Positions 26,746-35,793 of a stretch of 64,000 bases of DNA are shown in pieces. How positions within the stretch are numbered: the stretch's first letter is position 1; each line of letters opens with the position of its first letter. The notes beneath the pieces are model-generated. The model was not told the origin of the DNA. It did not search any database and worked only from the letters and a program-made list of their open reading frames with translations. Origin of the DNA: an uncultured Tateyamaria sp. (GTDB lineage Bacteria; Pseudomonadota; Alphaproteobacteria; Rhodobacterales; Rhodobacteraceae); NCBI RefSeq assembly GCF_947503045.1, contig NZ_CANNCF010000001.1:930001-994000 (forward strand), read 5' to 3'. The position numbers and the translations under genes were made by a program.

Positions 26746-28629
26746 TCATTCGCGGCGAATGATCCCGGTGATGGCGGCGGCCCCAAGGGCGGTGACGATC
26801 CAGCCCATCACCGTCAATATCCAACTGCCCCACCACAAATGAAAACCCCACGGGCCGCGGGTTGTGGAGGGTGACCAGGCCGCGGTTTGCCCAAAGTCGA
26901 TGATCGGGATGACAACATCAAAGCCATAGGCATAGCGGTTGAACGTCTCCCAATCGCGCCCCGGCGCAATTGCGCGCCATTGCGCAAGGGTGAGGTCGCT
27001 GGCTGCGGGCAGGCGGTCACCGGCCCAGGCAGCGGCCGGGTGGGGATCGGTTTCGGCCAGAACCGTCCAGTCATCCGAGACCAGAACAGGGGGAGCATTG
27101 GGGGCAAAGCTGCCCTCCTCCCATGCGAAATGGGCGGGGACAATGGTGCCAAGGATCAGAACGGCGAGGGCTGCCACGCTGCGAAACGGGTAGTGGCCAT
27201 AGCCCACCAAAAGGCGCAACAGGAAGTTCCAGAAGCTGAACCAGACCGTCAGCAGAACGGCGACACCGCGCCCGGATTTCCGACGCTCGTCCTGCGCGCT
27301 GGCCCGGCGCAGGCGTTCGCGCGTGAACATAACCCGCCGCGCGTCTTCGTCGTGTCCGGTCTCGCGCAGGAATTTTGCATATTGGGAATAAGGTTGCGGG
27401 CGAAACTCGTCATCGAAATAGCTGCCGTTTTCCAACCAATCCATCCGCATATGCGAGGCCGACACCTTGCCCCGGATCCGGTCATAGGTGAAGCCGTCCA
27501 AATATAGTGCCGTGCGGTCGGGCCAGTTGTCGGGATGATCGTCCAGTTCGGCCACATGCGCGCCATTGAGGCTGATGGCCCCCGACGCATGTTCGACCTT
27601 TTTCCACACAAACGCATGCTCGACCCGCATCGCCTTTCCATTGAATGCATGCCCGGAATCGTTGCGCAGCTTGACCCGTTCGCAGGTCAACCGTCCCGAA
27701 ATGCGCGCGCCCGCCAACAGGATTTCGCCGGTGCTGTCACAACCATCAAGGCGCACGGCCCCCTGAACGGTTGCACCGCCCAAGGACAGGGATTGGCCCG
27801 ATCTCGTGGCGATCAGCGTTGTCTGCTGCGCATAGAGCCCGCCGATGGTGGCGCCGTTCAGCCGGATTTCTCCGGTGCTGTGAAAGGGTTTGGTGACCGC
27901 ATTCTTGTCGGTCTTGACCCGTGGGTGCAAAAACACGCCGCCCGCAATATGCGCATCGGGTGCCGAAATGGCGAATTCGGTTTGGACGTTGATCTGCGCG
28001 CTGGTGCAGCCGAGTTGCCCGCCGATCCTGATGCCATTCAGATCAAGGGTGCTGAAGGCGATGACGCTGTCCAGAAAGACGTCGCCTTCGATTTTGGCCC
28101 CCTGGGCGTTGAAGGCGGTGCCGTGTTCGACTGCCAGATGCGCGCGCGCGCAATCAAGTTGCCCGCCGATTGTGGTCCCTTTCAGATCGATGGTGCCAGC
28201 CGCCGTGATGTCGTGCAAAAAGACATTGCCTTCGATCACAGCGCCCTGCGCGACCCAGTCTTTCAGGATGCTGCCGCTGAGGTTTACCATTCTGAACCGG
28301 GTTTGCGCGCTGTCAAAACGGCTTTCGAAATGACAGTTTTCCAGCTGCACCGCGCCATGCGTCGTCGCAAGGTTCAGATCAAGCGCACCCGTGATATAGC
28401 CACCGATCAGATGTACGCCGCGCTCATCCACGGCGCAGGCCTCGCACCCGCCCAACAGCAGATACCGCAGAATGTCGGCCCGTATCGTTCGGGCAGGATC
28501 GGGGGAGGTGGGGCAGGCGCCATCGTCCAGCGCGCATGGAACACCAGCCTTGCTGGCCTCGATCAGATCGGTTTCGGCCGTGGTCGGCTCCTGATCCAAA
28601 ACCTCTGCATAGGTCCGCAATATCGCCAT
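26746..28629 (-). CDS. Large membrane protein with a predicted beta-helix N-terminal domain (627 aa)
   Basis: Residues 75-380 hold repeated blocks of the type LDLNGIRIGGQLGC, each with a small residue and Gly before a short strand, spaced roughly 20-45 residues. This looks like a right-handed parallel beta-helix related to pentapeptide or bactofilin-like folds. Membrane helices follow (about 454-476, 482-502 and 596-622), with a 90-residue loop between the second and third. Similar proteins have been labelled membrane-associated oxidoreductase, but I see no cofactor motif. Several cysteines (32, 39, 62, 65, 99, 160, 208) lie in the N-terminal half. Function unknown. It is upstream of mtnP. 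Confidence 0.75.
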   Translation of the reverse strand: MAILRTYAEVLDQEPTTAETDLIEASKAGVPCALDDGACPTSPDPARTIRADILRYLLLGGCEACAVDERGVHLIGGYITGALDLNLATTHGAVQLENCHFESRFDSAQTRFRMVNLSGSILKDWVAQGAVIEGNVFLHDITAAGTIDLKGTTIGGQLDCARAHLAVEHGTAFNAQGAKIEGDVFLDSVIAFSTLDLNGIRIGGQLGCTSAQINVQTEFAISAPDAHIAGGVFLHPRVKTDKNAVTKPFHSTGEIRLNGATIGGLYAQQTTLIATRSGQSLSLGGATVQGAVRLDGCDSTGEILLAGARISGRLTCERVKLRNDSGHAFNGKAMRVEHAFVWKKVEHASGAISLNGAHVAELDDHPDNWPDRTALYLDGFTYDRIRGKVSASHMRMDWLENGSYFDDEFRPQPYSQYAKFLRETGHDEDARRVMFTRERLRRASAQDERRKSGRGVAVLLTVWFSFWNFLLRLLVGYGHYPFRSVAALAVLILGTIVPAHFAWEEGSFAPNAPPVLVSDDWTVLAETDPHPAAAWAGDRLPAASDLTLAQWRAIAPGRDWETFNRYAYGFDVVIPIIDFGQTAAWSPSTTRGPWGFHLWWGSWILTVMGWIVTALGAAAITGIIRRE

Positions 28630-28834
28630 GAGGTCTCCGGAGTGATGCGCGTCCGCGTCAGCCTAGCCGATCTTGCCCTTTTGTTAACCCTGATCTGCCA
28701 TGTGCCTCGAAGAATACGGTGACTTTTTCGGCGTCGCCTTTACCTGACGGGCTGCATGCGCCCGCTGGCATGGTCATTCCAGAACCGATCCGTTAAGGGC
28801 CAGTCAAAGCAGTAGACGAAAAGACAGGACACCC

Positions 28835-30472
28835 ATGGCCTTTTTCGATTTTTCGAACATGCGCACCAAGACCCGCTTTGGCGATTTCTCCATCTCACCC
28901 GGCGAGGTCAAGCTGACCCCGGCGCAAATCCGCACCGACCTGTTGTCCGGTCTCACCGTGGCGCTGGCGCTGGTGCCCGAGGCGGTGGCCTTTGCCTTTG
29001 TGGCCGGTGTGCATCCGCTGGTCGGGCTTTATGCGGCGTTCATGGTTGGGCTGATCACGGCGATCTTCGGGGGCCGTCCGGGCATGATTTCAGGGGCCAC
29101 GGGGGCGCTCGCCGTTGTGATGGTCGCGCTGGTGGCCCAGCACGGCGTTGAGTACCTTTTTGCGACCGTTGTATTGATGGGTCTGCTGCAGATTTTTGCC
29201 GGTGTCATGCAATGGGGCAAGTTCATTCGCCTTGTGCCGCATCCGGTCATGCTGGGCTTTGTAAATGGCCTCGCCATCGTGATTTTCCTGGCGCAACTCA
29301 CCCAGTTCAAGGTGCCGGGCACGGCCGAGGCGTCGGGCCATGGCATGGCGGGGGGCGCGTGGCTGACCGGTCTGCCGCTTTACCTGATGCTAGGCCTTGT
29401 GGGGCTGACGATGGTGATCATTTGGCTCTCGCCGCGTGTGACGCGGCTGATCCCAGCACCTTTGGCGGGCATCGGGATTGTTGCGGCCATCGTCATCGGC
29501 TTTGGCCTTGATGTGCCGCGTGTGGGCGACCTTGCCAGCATCGAAGGCGGGCTGCCGCCCTTCCATATCCCGGCGGTGCCGTTCACCCTTGAAACGCTGC
29601 GGATCATCCTGCCTTACGCGATCATTCTGGCCGCCATTGGCCTGATCGAAAGCCTGCTGACCCTGAACCTTGTTGGCGATCTGACCAAGCAGCGCGGGGG
29701 GGCCAGCCAGGAATGCATCGCCCAAGGCGTGGCCAACACGGCCACCGGGTTCTTTGGTGGTATGGGGGGCTGTGCGATGATCGGGCAGTCGATGATCAAC
29801 GTGAAATCCGGGGGGCGCACGCGTATTGCAGGCGTGTCGGCGGCACTGTTCCTCCTCGCCTTTATCCTTGTCGGCTCCAGCGTGATCGAACTGATCCCGC
29901 TCGCCGCGCTGGTTGGCGTGATGTTCATGGTGGTGATCGGGACATTTGCGTGGAACTCGCTGAAAATCCTGCGCAAAGTGCCGCTGACAGATGCCTTTGT
30001 CATCGTGCTGGTCACGGTTGTGACGGTGATGGAAGACCTTGCAGTCGCTGTGGTTGTGGGCGTGATCGTGAGCGCGCTGGCCTATGCGTGGAACAATGCG
30101 CGGCGCATCCATGCCACGACCCGCGACTCGGTGACCGAGGCGGGGGCCAAGGTCTATGAAATCCACGGCCCGCTGTTCTTTGGCTCTGCCACCGGGTTCA
30201 TCGAGATGTTCGACGTCGAAAACGACCCGCGCGAGGTGATCATCGATTTCGCCGACAGCCGGGTGGTAGACCAGTCCGCCCTGCAGGCGATCGAGGCAGT
30301 GGCGGGCAAATACGAAGAGCTGGGCAAGCGCGTGCAGCTGCGCCACCTGACCCATGACTGCCACAAGCTGCTGACCAAGGCAGGGCACCTGATCGTGGAC
30401 AGTGATGACGACCCGGATTACGAGATCGCCACGGATTACGGCGTGCGGACGGGGATTTTGGGCGACCACTGA
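28835..30472 (+). CDS. SulP-family anion transporter with STAS domain
   Basis: 545 residues. About 10-12 membrane helices (35-425) are followed by a cytoplasmic STAS domain (about 440-540). The SulP signatures LTVALALVPEAVAFAFVAG and ESLLTLNLVGDLT plus QECIAQGVANTATGFFGGM are clear. Members carry sulfate, bicarbonate or other anions; this branch, with the opening VPEAVAFA, resembles bacterial bicarbonate or sulfate carriers. The substrate cannot be fixed from the sequence. It is divergent from the beta-helix membrane protein gene. Confidence 0.92.
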   Translation: MAFFDFSNMRTKTRFGDFSISPGEVKLTPAQIRTDLLSGLTVALALVPEAVAFAFVAGVHPLVGLYAAFMVGLITAIFGGRPGMISGATGALAVVMVALVAQHGVEYLFATVVLMGLLQIFAGVMQWGKFIRLVPHPVMLGFVNGLAIVIFLAQLTQFKVPGTAEASGHGMAGGAWLTGLPLYLMLGLVGLTMVIIWLSPRVTRLIPAPLAGIGIVAAIVIGFGLDVPRVGDLASIEGGLPPFHIPAVPFTLETLRIILPYAIILAAIGLIESLLTLNLVGDLTKQRGGASQECIAQGVANTATGFFGGMGGCAMIGQSMINVKSGGRTRIAGVSAALFLLAFILVGSSVIELIPLAALVGVMFMVVIGTFAWNSLKILRKVPLTDAFVIVLVTVVTVMEDLAVAVVVGVIVSALAYAWNNARRIHATTRDSVTEAGAKVYEIHGPLFFGSATGFIEMFDVENDPREVIIDFADSRVVDQSALQAIEAVAGKYEELGKRVQLRHLTHDCHKLLTKAGHLIVDSDDDPDYEIATDYGVRTGILGDH

Positions 30473-30543
30473 GGGCGCGTCACATGTCCGACAGTTCTGC
30501 CCGTTGAGGCGCTCGTTCTTTCCGAACGGCCAGCCGCCAACCG

Positions 30544-31455
30544 CTAGCCGCCCTGCCGGGAGGCCCGAAAATCACGTGGAGACTGGCCAGTCTTGGCCTC
30601 AAACGCGCGGGTAAAGGCGCTGCGCGAGGCAAAGCCGACAAGGTCCGCCACGCGTTTGATCGGGACATCCGTCATTTCCAGCAGATGACCCGCCCGGCGC
30701 ATGCGCAGATCCCGCAACAACTCCATCGGTCCCGACCCGTAGGCCTCGGCAAAGCGTTTGGCAAAGGCCGCGCGGCTCATGCTCACATGTGTGGCCAGAC
30801 TTTCGACGGTGTGCGGCTCTCCGGGTTTGTCCAGCATCAGCTTGAGTGCGTTCCAAATGGAGGGATCGGCCAGCGCGGCCATCCAGCGCAGCGCGCTTTC
30901 ATTCTCGGTCAGCCGTTTGCGCAGCATGTCGATCACGCATTGCATCAAGAGGGCGCGGATCATGGCGCGACTGCCCAGCGTGGGGTTGGATACTTCGGCC
31001 AGCAGGGCCTGCAGGGCCGGGCGCATGTGACTGGGGGAGGACACGTTCTCGATCATCGGCTCGCGGATCACATCAATGATGTCCCGGATGCCGCGCAGAC
31101 CAACCGTCACATGGGCGCAGAGCGCGGTCAGTTGCCCGCTATCGACCTGTTCGGACCCGGCCATGAGGCTGGCCAGTTTCAAAGCGGCAGGTTTGCATTC
31201 GGGAATGGGGTGACTGGTGCCGCCGAAACTGTGCAACGCATGGCTTTGCAGGGCGGGAATGAACACCAGCATGCCGCGCGACACCTTGATTGGGGGCCGC
31301 GCCCGCAGGCTGATTTCCCCTTCACCCGAGAGAATGTAGTGCAACGTGGCCGAGGCATCCCGCCCCAGCCCCAGATCACAGGCCCCGCGCAACTCGCACA
31401 AGGCGAACGGATCGGTCGAGATTTCCAGCTCGTCAAAGATGTGGTCGTATTTCAT
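30544..31455 (-). CDS. AraC-family transcriptional regulator (cupin N-terminal domain)
   Basis: 303 residues. An N-terminal cupin-type sensing domain (about 10-190, HYILSGEGEISLRARPPIKV) is followed by two helix-turn-helix motifs at the C-terminus (LATHVSMSRAAFAKRFAEAY and RVADLVGFASRSAFTRAFEA). It is transcribed away from the Tat-exported hydrolase gene, 128 nt off, and is the obvious candidate regulator of that gene and its small partner. Confidence 0.92.
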   Translation of the reverse strand: MKYDHIFDELEISTDPFALCELRGACDLGLGRDASATLHYILSGEGEISLRARPPIKVSRGMLVFIPALQSHALHSFGGTSHPIPECKPAALKLASLMAGSEQVDSGQLTALCAHVTVGLRGIRDIIDVIREPMIENVSSPSHMRPALQALLAEVSNPTLGSRAMIRALLMQCVIDMLRKRLTENESALRWMAALADPSIWNALKLMLDKPGEPHTVESLATHVSMSRAAFAKRFAEAYGSGPMELLRDLRMRRAGHLLEMTDVPIKRVADLVGFASRSAFTRAFEAKTGQSPRDFRASRQGG

Positions 31456-31583
31456 GGGGCCAAACTAGCCGGGATTCAGACGCAAAGGCACCCCAAAGTC
31501 CGCTCGGGCACGCCTTTGAGACGAAAAGGCACGCGCGCTGCCATAGCTCTGGATCATCGAAACGCAAATGAGAGATTGATTCC

Positions 31584-32423
31584 ATGTGCAACTGCAATGA
31601 TCACGATCACAATCACAACGGCTCACATATCACCCGGCGCGCCGCGCTGCGCGGGGGTGTTGCGGCCACGGCCGCCGCAGCAACTGTCGCCGTCGGCGCG
31701 CAGTCTGCCGATGCCCAGCAGGCCAACCCCTATGCCGCACCGGCAGAGCCTGCATTGCCGCCATCGGACATGAAGCTGGACCTGTCGCGTGCCGCGCTGG
31801 TGGTCACCGACCCGCAGATCGACTTCCTCCATCCCGAGGGGGTCACATGGGGCGTCATCGGCGCCAGCGTGACCGAGCACAACACCGTCGACAATATCGA
31901 GGCGCTGTTCAAAGCCGCCAAGGCCGCCGACATCACCACAGCCGTGTCGCCGCACTACTACTATCCCACCGATCACGGCTGGAAATTCGAAGGTGCGCTC
32001 GAAAAACTGATGCACAAGATCGGCATGTTCGACCGCAAGGGCGCGCTCAATCTGGATGGGTTTGAAGGCTCCGGCGCGGACTGGATGCCCCAGTACAAGA
32101 AGTACATCGAGGATGGCAAAACCATCGTGACCTCGCCGCACAAGGTCTATGGCAACGACACCAATGACCTGTCGCTGCAACTGCGCAAACGGGGCGTGGA
32201 TCAGGTGATCCTTGCGGGCATGTCCGCCAACCTGTGCACCGAAAGCCATATGCGCGAATTGCTGGAAGACGGGTTCGAGGTTGCCGTGGTCCGCGATGCC
32301 ACCGCGGCGGCGATGCTGCCCGAGGGCGACGGTTACCTCGCCGCGCTGATCAACTTCCGCTACATGGCCAACGCGGTCTGGAGCACGGAAGAAGCGCTGG
32401 CACAAATCAAGGCAGCGGCGTAA
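31584..32423 (+). CDS. Tat-exported cysteine hydrolase of the isochorismatase family
   Basis: 279 residues. The first 15 residues are a Cys/His cluster (MCNCNDHDHNHNGSH) lying before a twin-arginine signal (ITRRAALRGG, then an Ala-rich hydrophobic stretch ending SADAQQ). The mature part is an isochorismatase-like alpha/beta domain whose catalytic triad is visible: Asp76 (VVTDPQIDF), Lys187 (PHKVYGND) and Cys218 (GMSANLCTESHMREL). Export of such a hydrolase by Tat is unusual, since most family members are cytoplasmic. The substrate is unknown. It is divergent from an AraC regulator and followed by a 40-residue membrane protein. Confidence 0.88.
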   Translation: MCNCNDHDHNHNGSHITRRAALRGGVAATAAAATVAVGAQSADAQQANPYAAPAEPALPPSDMKLDLSRAALVVTDPQIDFLHPEGVTWGVIGASVTEHNTVDNIEALFKAAKAADITTAVSPHYYYPTDHGWKFEGALEKLMHKIGMFDRKGALNLDGFEGSGADWMPQYKKYIEDGKTIVTSPHKVYGNDTNDLSLQLRKRGVDQVILAGMSANLCTESHMRELLEDGFEVAVVRDATAAAMLPEGDGYLAALINFRYMANAVWSTEEALAQIKAAA

Positions 32424-32438
32424 GCACTGTCTGTAAGA

Positions 32439-32470
32439 CCCACCTACCTCGCATGGACGGGGTAGGTGGG
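32439..32470. repeat. Palindrome between the hydrolase gene and the small membrane protein gene
   Basis: CCCACCTACC (32439-32448) pairs perfectly with GGTAGGTGGG (32461-32470). It resembles the GTAGGGTGGG-type palindrome at 13974-14000. It lies 16 nt after the hydrolase stop and may lower expression of, or protect the mRNA before, the downstream gene. Confidence 0.55.
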
Positions 32471-32525
32471 CCGTCGTTGTGCCGCGCATTGCGACGCCGA
32501 CGACCCCACCAAGGAGCCACAGAAA

Positions 32526-32648
32526 ATGAAAAAGATTGACGTAGAAGATGATCTGAAACGCTCGAAATTTCTGATCAAGGCCATGCTTTTGCAAGTCGTC
32601 GTGGTCTTGCTGATCATGTTCGCCTATTGGATCTATCTGAAGATGTGA
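32526..32648 (+). CDS. 40-residue single-pass membrane protein
   Basis: The ATG at 32526 follows an excellent AAGGAG ribosome-binding site (32510-32515), ten nt upstream. The protein has a charged head (MKKIDVEDDLKRSKF) and one hydrophobic helix (MLLQVVVVLLIMFAYWIYL). It lies 102 nt after the Tat hydrolase gene and before a strong inverted repeat. I do not recognise a family. Its position suggests a partner of the exported hydrolase. Confidence 0.72.
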   Translation: MKKIDVEDDLKRSKFLIKAMLLQVVVVLLIMFAYWIYLKM

Positions 32649-32675
32649 GGCGCGCCGTAATTGGCGAGGCCAAAC

Positions 32676-32709
32676 CTGTCATTCATGCCCGAGACTTCAT
32701 GAATGACAG
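32676..32709. terminator. Perfect 12-bp inverted repeat between convergent genes
   Basis: CTGTCATTCATG (32676-32687) and CATGAATGACAG (32698-32709) form an uninterrupted 12-bp stem with a 10-nt loop. It lies between the end of the 40-residue gene and the end of the flavin reductase gene. There is no T-tract on either side, so it may block transcription only in part or protect both mRNA ends. Confidence 0.5.
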
Positions 32710-32750
32710 CCTTCGTGCGTCGGCCATATCACCTGCCGACGCCAAAAAAC

Positions 32751-33356
32751 CTACTCCCCCGGCCGTTTCAGGCTGAACTTGTCCCGGATCACCGAATAAT
32801 CCCTATACCCAAGGCGCGTCAGGGGCTGGTATTGCAGAACGTCAAAGATTCCGTCCACGATGCAATCATCGCGCAGATGCACGCCGACGACTTCGCCGAA
32901 CACCACGTAATTCGCGGCCCCCTCGATCTGCACGATCTGGGTCATCTTGCATTCCAGCGCTGCCGGGGCCGCGCCGACGCGGGCGCAATTGATCTCGCTG
33001 CAGTTGGCCTTTTCGATTGCCGCCAGTTCGAATTCGTCCGTCGTGGCCTCCCACGGCCCCGAGGTCTGGTTCATCGCATCCTTCATCGCGTATTCCACCA
33101 CGTTCACGCAGAACACGCCCGTGTCGCGGATATTGGCCACCGAATCCTTGGTCCCGTCCCGGTCGTCTTTGGCTCCGGTCGAGGCGAACATGACCTGCGG
33201 CGGGACGTAAGCGACTCCGTTGAAGAACGAATAGGGTGCCAGATTGTCCGACCCGTCCGATCCGCGCGTGGAAATCCAGCCGATGGGGCGCGGTGTCACG
33301 ATGGCATTGAACGGGTTGTGGGGCAGGCCATGGCCGGTTTCGGGACGGTAGAACAT
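32751..33356 (-). CDS. Flavin reductase-like FMN-binding protein
   Basis: 201 residues of the DIM6/NTAB flavin-reductase fold. The signature NAIVTPRPIGWISTRGSDG then NLAPYSFFNGVAYVPPQVMF is typical of the NAD(P)H:FMN or F420-like split-barrel group, as is FCVNVVEYAMKDAMNQTS. Its partner oxygenase, if any, is not in the window. It is divergent from a GNAT gene. Confidence 0.9.
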   Translation of the reverse strand: MFYRPETGHGLPHNPFNAIVTPRPIGWISTRGSDGSDNLAPYSFFNGVAYVPPQVMFASTGAKDDRDGTKDSVANIRDTGVFCVNVVEYAMKDAMNQTSGPWEATTDEFELAAIEKANCSEINCARVGAAPAALECKMTQIVQIEGAANYVVFGEVVGVHLRDDCIVDGIFDVLQYQPLTRLGYRDYSVIRDKFSLKRPGE

Positions 33357-33445
33357 CGCATCTCCTGACGTGTCGTTTGCGCAAGCACTACCCCCATGCT
33401 AGGGCGACAGCCACCCCTGACGAGCCAGTGTGACCCGCGACGCCC

Positions 33446-33931
33446 ATGTTCCAATTGACCAAAGAGACGCCCGGCGACTGGTGGGAGGTCGAGGCCTTGT
33501 ATGACCTGTGCTTTGCGCCCGGGCGCGAGGCGTTGTCCTCGTATCGCCTGCGCGACGGGGTGCCGTCGGTGGCTGCGCTGAACCTTGTGGCGCGTGATGA
33601 CACGGACACGCTGGGCGGGGCGATCCGGTACTGGCCTGTGCGCATCGGTGCGGCCCGGTCCTTGTTGCTGGGTCCCGTCGCCGTGCACCCGACCCATCAG
33701 GGTGAGGGCCTTGGCGCGCTGTTGATCGAAGCCTCGCTTGAAACCGCCGCCGCACAGGGGTGGGAGCGGGTGCTGCTGGTGGGGGATGCGCCCTATTACG
33801 GGCGCTTTGGCTTTGCCCGGCTGGATCACGTCGCGATGCCCCCGCCGACCAATCCCGAACGTGTTCTGGGCCATGCGCTGCGCCCCGGTGCATGGGACGG
33901 AATTGCAGGGGATGTGGTGCGTTCGGATTGA
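33446..33931 (+). CDS. GNAT-family N-acetyltransferase (YhbS-like)
   Basis: 161 residues. The acetyl-CoA motif is LGPVAVHPTHQGEGLGALLIEASLE, followed by VLLVGDAPYYGRFGF, the hallmark of the YhbS-type branch. The substrate is unknown. It is followed 31 nt later by the EcsC gene. Confidence 0.9.
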   Translation: MFQLTKETPGDWWEVEALYDLCFAPGREALSSYRLRDGVPSVAALNLVARDDTDTLGGAIRYWPVRIGAARSLLLGPVAVHPTHQGEGLGALLIEASLETAAAQGWERVLLVGDAPYYGRFGFARLDHVAMPPPTNPERVLGHALRPGAWDGIAGDVVRSD

Positions 33932-33962
33932 AACCGGGCCTGTGCACCCCAATCTATTCCCT

Positions 33963-34721
33963 ATGAACGAAGTTGTACTTGCCCGCCCGCCCATTGATCC
34001 CGACACCGAAATCGAGCGCCTTGCCCGGCGCTACAAGGCCGCCGGTGGCATGGGTATTCAGGTGCTCAACACCCTTGGCACACAGGCCGACGGGCTGCTG
34101 GATCGCTTGCCCGCACCGGTGCGCGCCCAACTTGATGCCGCCACGCGCGCGGCCCTGTTGCAGGCGATGAGTGCCGCCAGTCAGTCCCGCCGGCTGGTCC
34201 CCGATCAGGCCGAATGGCTCAATTCTGCCGTCAGCACGGCGATGGGCGCGGCAGGTGGCTTTGGCGGCTTGCCGACCGCGCTGGCCGAACTGCCCGTGAC
34301 CACCACGCTTTTGTTGCGGGTGATCGAAGGGGTGGCGGTCGAGCATGGTTTTGATCCGGAGGCGGACTCGGTGCGTTTTGACTGCGTGCAGGTCTTTGCC
34401 GCCGCCGGGCCGCTGGCCCATGACGACGGGTCCGACCTTGCCTTTCTGTCGGCCCGCGTTGCGCTGACCGGCGCTGCGATGCAGGCGATCATCGCCCGTG
34501 TGGCCCCCCGTCTGGCCGTGGTGATGGGTCAGAAACTGGCCGCCCAAGCGGTGCCTGTTCTGGGTGCTGTGGCGGGGGCGGCGACGAATTACGCCTATAC
34601 AAGCTACTATACGGACGTCGCCCATGTGCATTTCGGTTTGCGCCGGCTCGCGATCGAGGCCGATCAGCCGCACGAGCGCATGGTGGATCGTCTGAGGGCC
34701 GAGGTTAAGGCGCTGACGTGA
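33963..34721 (+). CDS. EcsC-family protein (252 aa)
   Basis: The ATG at 33963 begins MNEVVLARPPIDPDTEIERL; the frame is open further upstream but overlaps the GNAT gene. The protein is Ala/Gly-rich with amphipathic helices and the EcsC-type LPVTTTLLLRVIEGVA and KLAAQAVPVLGAVAGAATNYAYT. EcsC proteins are membrane-associated and of unclear function. Its last 17 bases overlap the convergent modC end. Confidence 0.85.
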   Translation: MNEVVLARPPIDPDTEIERLARRYKAAGGMGIQVLNTLGTQADGLLDRLPAPVRAQLDAATRAALLQAMSAASQSRRLVPDQAEWLNSAVSTAMGAAGGFGGLPTALAELPVTTTLLLRVIEGVAVEHGFDPEADSVRFDCVQVFAAAGPLAHDDGSDLAFLSARVALTGAAMQAIIARVAPRLAVVMGQKLAAQAVPVLGAVAGAATNYAYTSYYTDVAHVHFGLRRLAIEADQPHERMVDRLRAEVKALT

Positions 34722-35793
34722 CCTCGCCCGAGATGGCGTTTTGCGCCACGGACGTGGCCTTGAGAATGGCAAACAGCGCCTGACCTTGTGTCAGCCCCAT
34801 CGCACTCACCGCCCGCGCGGTCACCCGCGCAAGCAGCGCATCCCCTGCCGCATCCAGTGCAATGGCCGCCCCGGGCCCGTCGCCCGTGCGCATCGCGGTG
34901 ACCGTGACGGGCAGGATGTTTTGCGCGCTGAGGCCCTGCGGCATCTCAAGGGACAGCAATACGTCCTGCGCCAGCACCCGCAACCGCACCTGCGCGCCCA
35001 CCGGGGCCTGCACGCCCAGGAGGTTGAGCGTACCTGCGGCCACCTGCAGCGTACTCAGCCCGTCCGCGCCATGCGCCACCACCTTGGCCTGCAACACCGC
35101 ACCCGCCTCGCGCACGCCCAGCAGGGGGATGGCGGCGGGGTCGGCCATCACCTCAAACAGCGGGCCGGAACGTGCCACGCGTCCACCGGACAGCAGCACC
35201 ATCTGATCGGCCAGCCGCGCGACCTCGTCCACGGCGTGGCTGACATAGAGGATCGGCACGCCGGTTTCCGATTTCAGCCGGTCGAGATAGGGCAGGATGT
35301 CGGATTTGCGTGGTCCGTCGAGGGCGGCAAGCGGTTCGTCCATCAGCAGCAACTGCGGGTCGGCGAGGAGAGCGCGACCGAGGGCCACCCGCTGCTTTTC
35401 CCCACCGGACAGGGTGGCAGGACGCCGTTCCAGCAGCTCGCCCAGTCCCAGCAAGTCAATGATATGGCTGCGTGTTTTGGGTTGCGCCCCGAAACGGCGC
35501 GCATAGTCGAGGTTTTGCGCCACGCTCAGATGCGGAAACAGACGCGCGTCCTGAAACACGTATCCGACCCGGCGTTTGTGCGGGGGCAGGCAGGTGCTTG
35601 CGTCGTTGAACACCCTGCCATCAAGGCTGATCTGCGCCTTGTCCGGGCGCAGCAGCCCCGCGACTGCATTCACGATGGTGGTCTTGCCTGCGCCGGAGCG
35701 TCCGAAAAGTGCGGTGACACCCGGCCCGGCCTCGAACGCGACGTCGAGGTCCAACCCGTCAAAGCGGTGGGAGAGGGCGACTGAGAGGCTCAT
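34705..35793 (-). CDS. modC: Molybdate ABC transporter ATP-binding protein
   Basis: 362 residues from the ATG at 35793. Walker A GRSGAGKTT (31-39), signature LSGGEKQRVALGRAL and Walker B LLLMDEPLAALD are intact. The C-terminal third is a TOBE/Mop-like molybdate-binding region, with the SLEMPQGLSAQNILPVTV block typical of ModC. It overlaps modB by four bases and convergently overlaps the EcsC gene. Confidence 0.95.
   Translation of the reverse strand: MSLSVALSHRFDGLDLDVAFEAGPGVTALFGRSGAGKTTIVNAVAGLLRPDKAQISLDGRVFNDASTCLPPHKRRVGYVFQDARLFPHLSVAQNLDYARRFGAQPKTRSHIIDLLGLGELLERRPATLSGGEKQRVALGRALLADPQLLLMDEPLAALDGPRKSDILPYLDRLKSETGVPILYVSHAVDEVARLADQMVLLSGGRVARSGPLFEVMADPAAIPLLGVREAGAVLQAKVVAHGADGLSTLQVAAGTLNLLGVQAPVGAQVRLRVLAQDVLLSLEMPQGLSAQNILPVTVTAMRTGDGPGAAIALDAAGDALLARVTARAVSAMGLTQGQALFAILKATSVAQNAISGEVTSAP

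Noticed and set aside
26746-26762. A TCATTCG/CGAATGA hairpin thought to be a terminator
   Set aside because: It is made of the last codons of the beta-helix protein gene and has no T-tract.
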